A stretch of DNA of 64,000 bases from Schistocephalus solidus (taxonomy: Eukaryota > Platyhelminthes > Cestoda > Diphyllobothriidea > Diphyllobothriidae), in assembly GCA_017591395.1 (NCBI GenBank), contig WEDG01005537.1, positions 1 through 64,000 of the forward strand, given 5' to 3'. Below the pieces are notes generated by a model. That model saw only the letters and a program-made list of their open reading frames with translations. It was not told the DNA's origin and searched no databases. The first letter of the stretch is position 1. Every line of letters starts with the position of its first letter. Positions 63,223 through 64,000 of this stretch are shown here, in pieces. The translations under genes were made by a program, and so were the position numbers.

Positions 63223-64000
63223 AGGGAATCCGGAGGATGACTGGCGATCCTTTAAGACAGTCTCACTCGATCTGATTGAACGCTTTTTGTCCCGTGAAGG
63301 TGCAACAAAAGAATAGTCGCCCCGCCTGGTTAACAAGAGAACTTAACAGGCAGCTAAAGAAGAAGAATAAAAAATGGAAGGTATTCAGGCAAACAGGGTC
63401 AGCAGAGCATCTCAAAGAATTTCGTCATCAAAGAAACGCTGTGAAAAAATGATTCGTCAGGCAAGGAAGAACTTTGAATCAAGAATTATTCAACAGGCTG
63501 AATATAAACCAAAACTTTTATTCCATTATATCAATAGCCGACTAAAAACAAGGACCCAGTAGCAGTACTCATGGATGGGAATGGTGTTGAAGTCGTTGAA
63601 AATTGCGACAAAGCCGAGTACTTAGGTCGGTTTTTTTGCCTCGGTTTTCACTAAAGAACCGGAACTTCAGCTTGACCACGTCAACAGTGCTGTTATAGAC
63701 GCCGGTCCAGTGCTTGAATATATAATCTTCCAGGAACCTCTCGTGGAACTAGAACTGCGAAATCTGCAAGAAGCGAAGTCATCTGGTCCGGACGATATAC
63801 CGGCCAAGTTCTTGAAAAGAACTGGCCAGCGAACTGTGCAAACCACTAGCGCATATATTTAATTCGTCATTTGAATCAGGGAAACTGCCATCCGAATGGA
63901 AGGCAGCAAATATATACCCCATATACAAGAGTGGTGCTCGATCTAATGTCAACAATTATCGGCCTGTCAGCCTAACCTCCATTTGCTGTAAAATAATGGA
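63223..64000 (+). pseudogene. LINE B linker and RT N-terminus, right copy (truncated by window)
   Basis: GNPEDDWRSFKTVSLDLIER (63228-63285), SRPAWLTRELNRQLKKKNKK-like segment, KKMIRQARKNFESRIIQQAE (63445-63500), LLFHYINSRLKTRTQ and then RT fingers: LELRNLQEAKSSGPDDIPAK (63748-63808), WKAANIYPIYKSGARSNVNN and YRPVSLTSICCKIM at the end. A TAG at 63560 and several frame changes. Catalytic motifs lie beyond the window. Confidence 0.75.

Larger units (their letters stand above)
60990..64000 (+). mobile_element. LINE B copy running off the right edge
   Basis: ORF1 (from about 61083), endonuclease (about 62400-63220), linker and the start of the RT, cut by the end of the window. Most of it is nearly identical to 57017-59230. 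After ILFHYINS-like sequence it continues with RT, unlike that segment: EKAEYLGRFFASVFTKEPEL-like sequence (about 63610-63660), AKSSGPDDIPAKFLK (63775-63820) and YKSGARSNVNNYRPVSLTSI (63925-63985). Confidence 0.85.

Overview
This window looks like repeat-rich DNA from a flatworm, most likely a diphyllobothriidean tapeworm (Spirometra or a relative). The assignment rests on recognising, from memory, an RTE-like endonuclease-reverse transcriptase whose C-terminus carries C2H2 fingers of the type 'GLVGHLRIH', together with CR1/jockey-group LINEs and Gypsy elements of flatworm type. It has not been checked by a search. I found no bacterial operon structure, CRISPR array or rRNA, and no confident host protein-coding gene. 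Nearly all recognisable coding sequence is retrotransposon, and all of it is broken.

Four LINE groups can be told apart. Group A is RTE-like (1-1620 minus, 5196-7420 minus). Group B is CR1/jockey-like with a coiled-coil plus RRM-like ORF1 (11290-13340, 15820-16720, 17100-21410, 21411-21640, 35170-35700 minus, 39930-40705 minus, 57017-59230, 59290-60410, 60990-64000). Group C is a second CR1-like group with an intact YADD box (7800-8345, 21660-26080, 24851-25845 minus, 39678-41880). Group D is a third, with its own ORF1 and 3' UTR (9850-10370 minus, 13387-15720, 36790-39675, 41985-44995, 45230-45520, 46560-46775, 46785-50105, 50108-50930). Gypsy/Ty3 remains lie at 8850-9560 minus, 10440-11115, 35880-36785 minus and 52700-57016; the last is a nearly complete gag-pol without visible LTRs.

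Layout. 0-5.2 kb: LINE A, then short tandem or dispersed non-coding repeats. 5.2-17 kb: a mosaic of LINE and Gypsy scraps. 17-26 kb: the best LINE B copy, then a LINE C copy whose 3' UTR is split by an inverted LINE C fragment. 26.1-33.4 kb: a long inverted repeat with arms of about 3.3 and 2.9 kb around a 1.16 kb spacer; each arm carries a tRNA-Ser(AGA) gene, a short ORF with a signal-peptide-like start, and a sequence beginning CCCTAATAGC. 33.4-35.1 kb: the only stretch with hints of host exons. 35-51 kb: Gypsy plus LINE C and D copies nested and in tandem. 52.7-57 kb: Gypsy. 57-64 kb: two closely similar LINE B copies flanking an older ORF1.

The genes do not form a pathway. What the window shows is how retroelements decay and nest: internal deletions that join ORF1 or EN to the RT tail, 5'-truncated copies in head-to-tail tandem, conserved hairpins just before simple-repeat tails, and one element cut by another. 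The least explained feature is the inverted repeat with twin tRNA genes.
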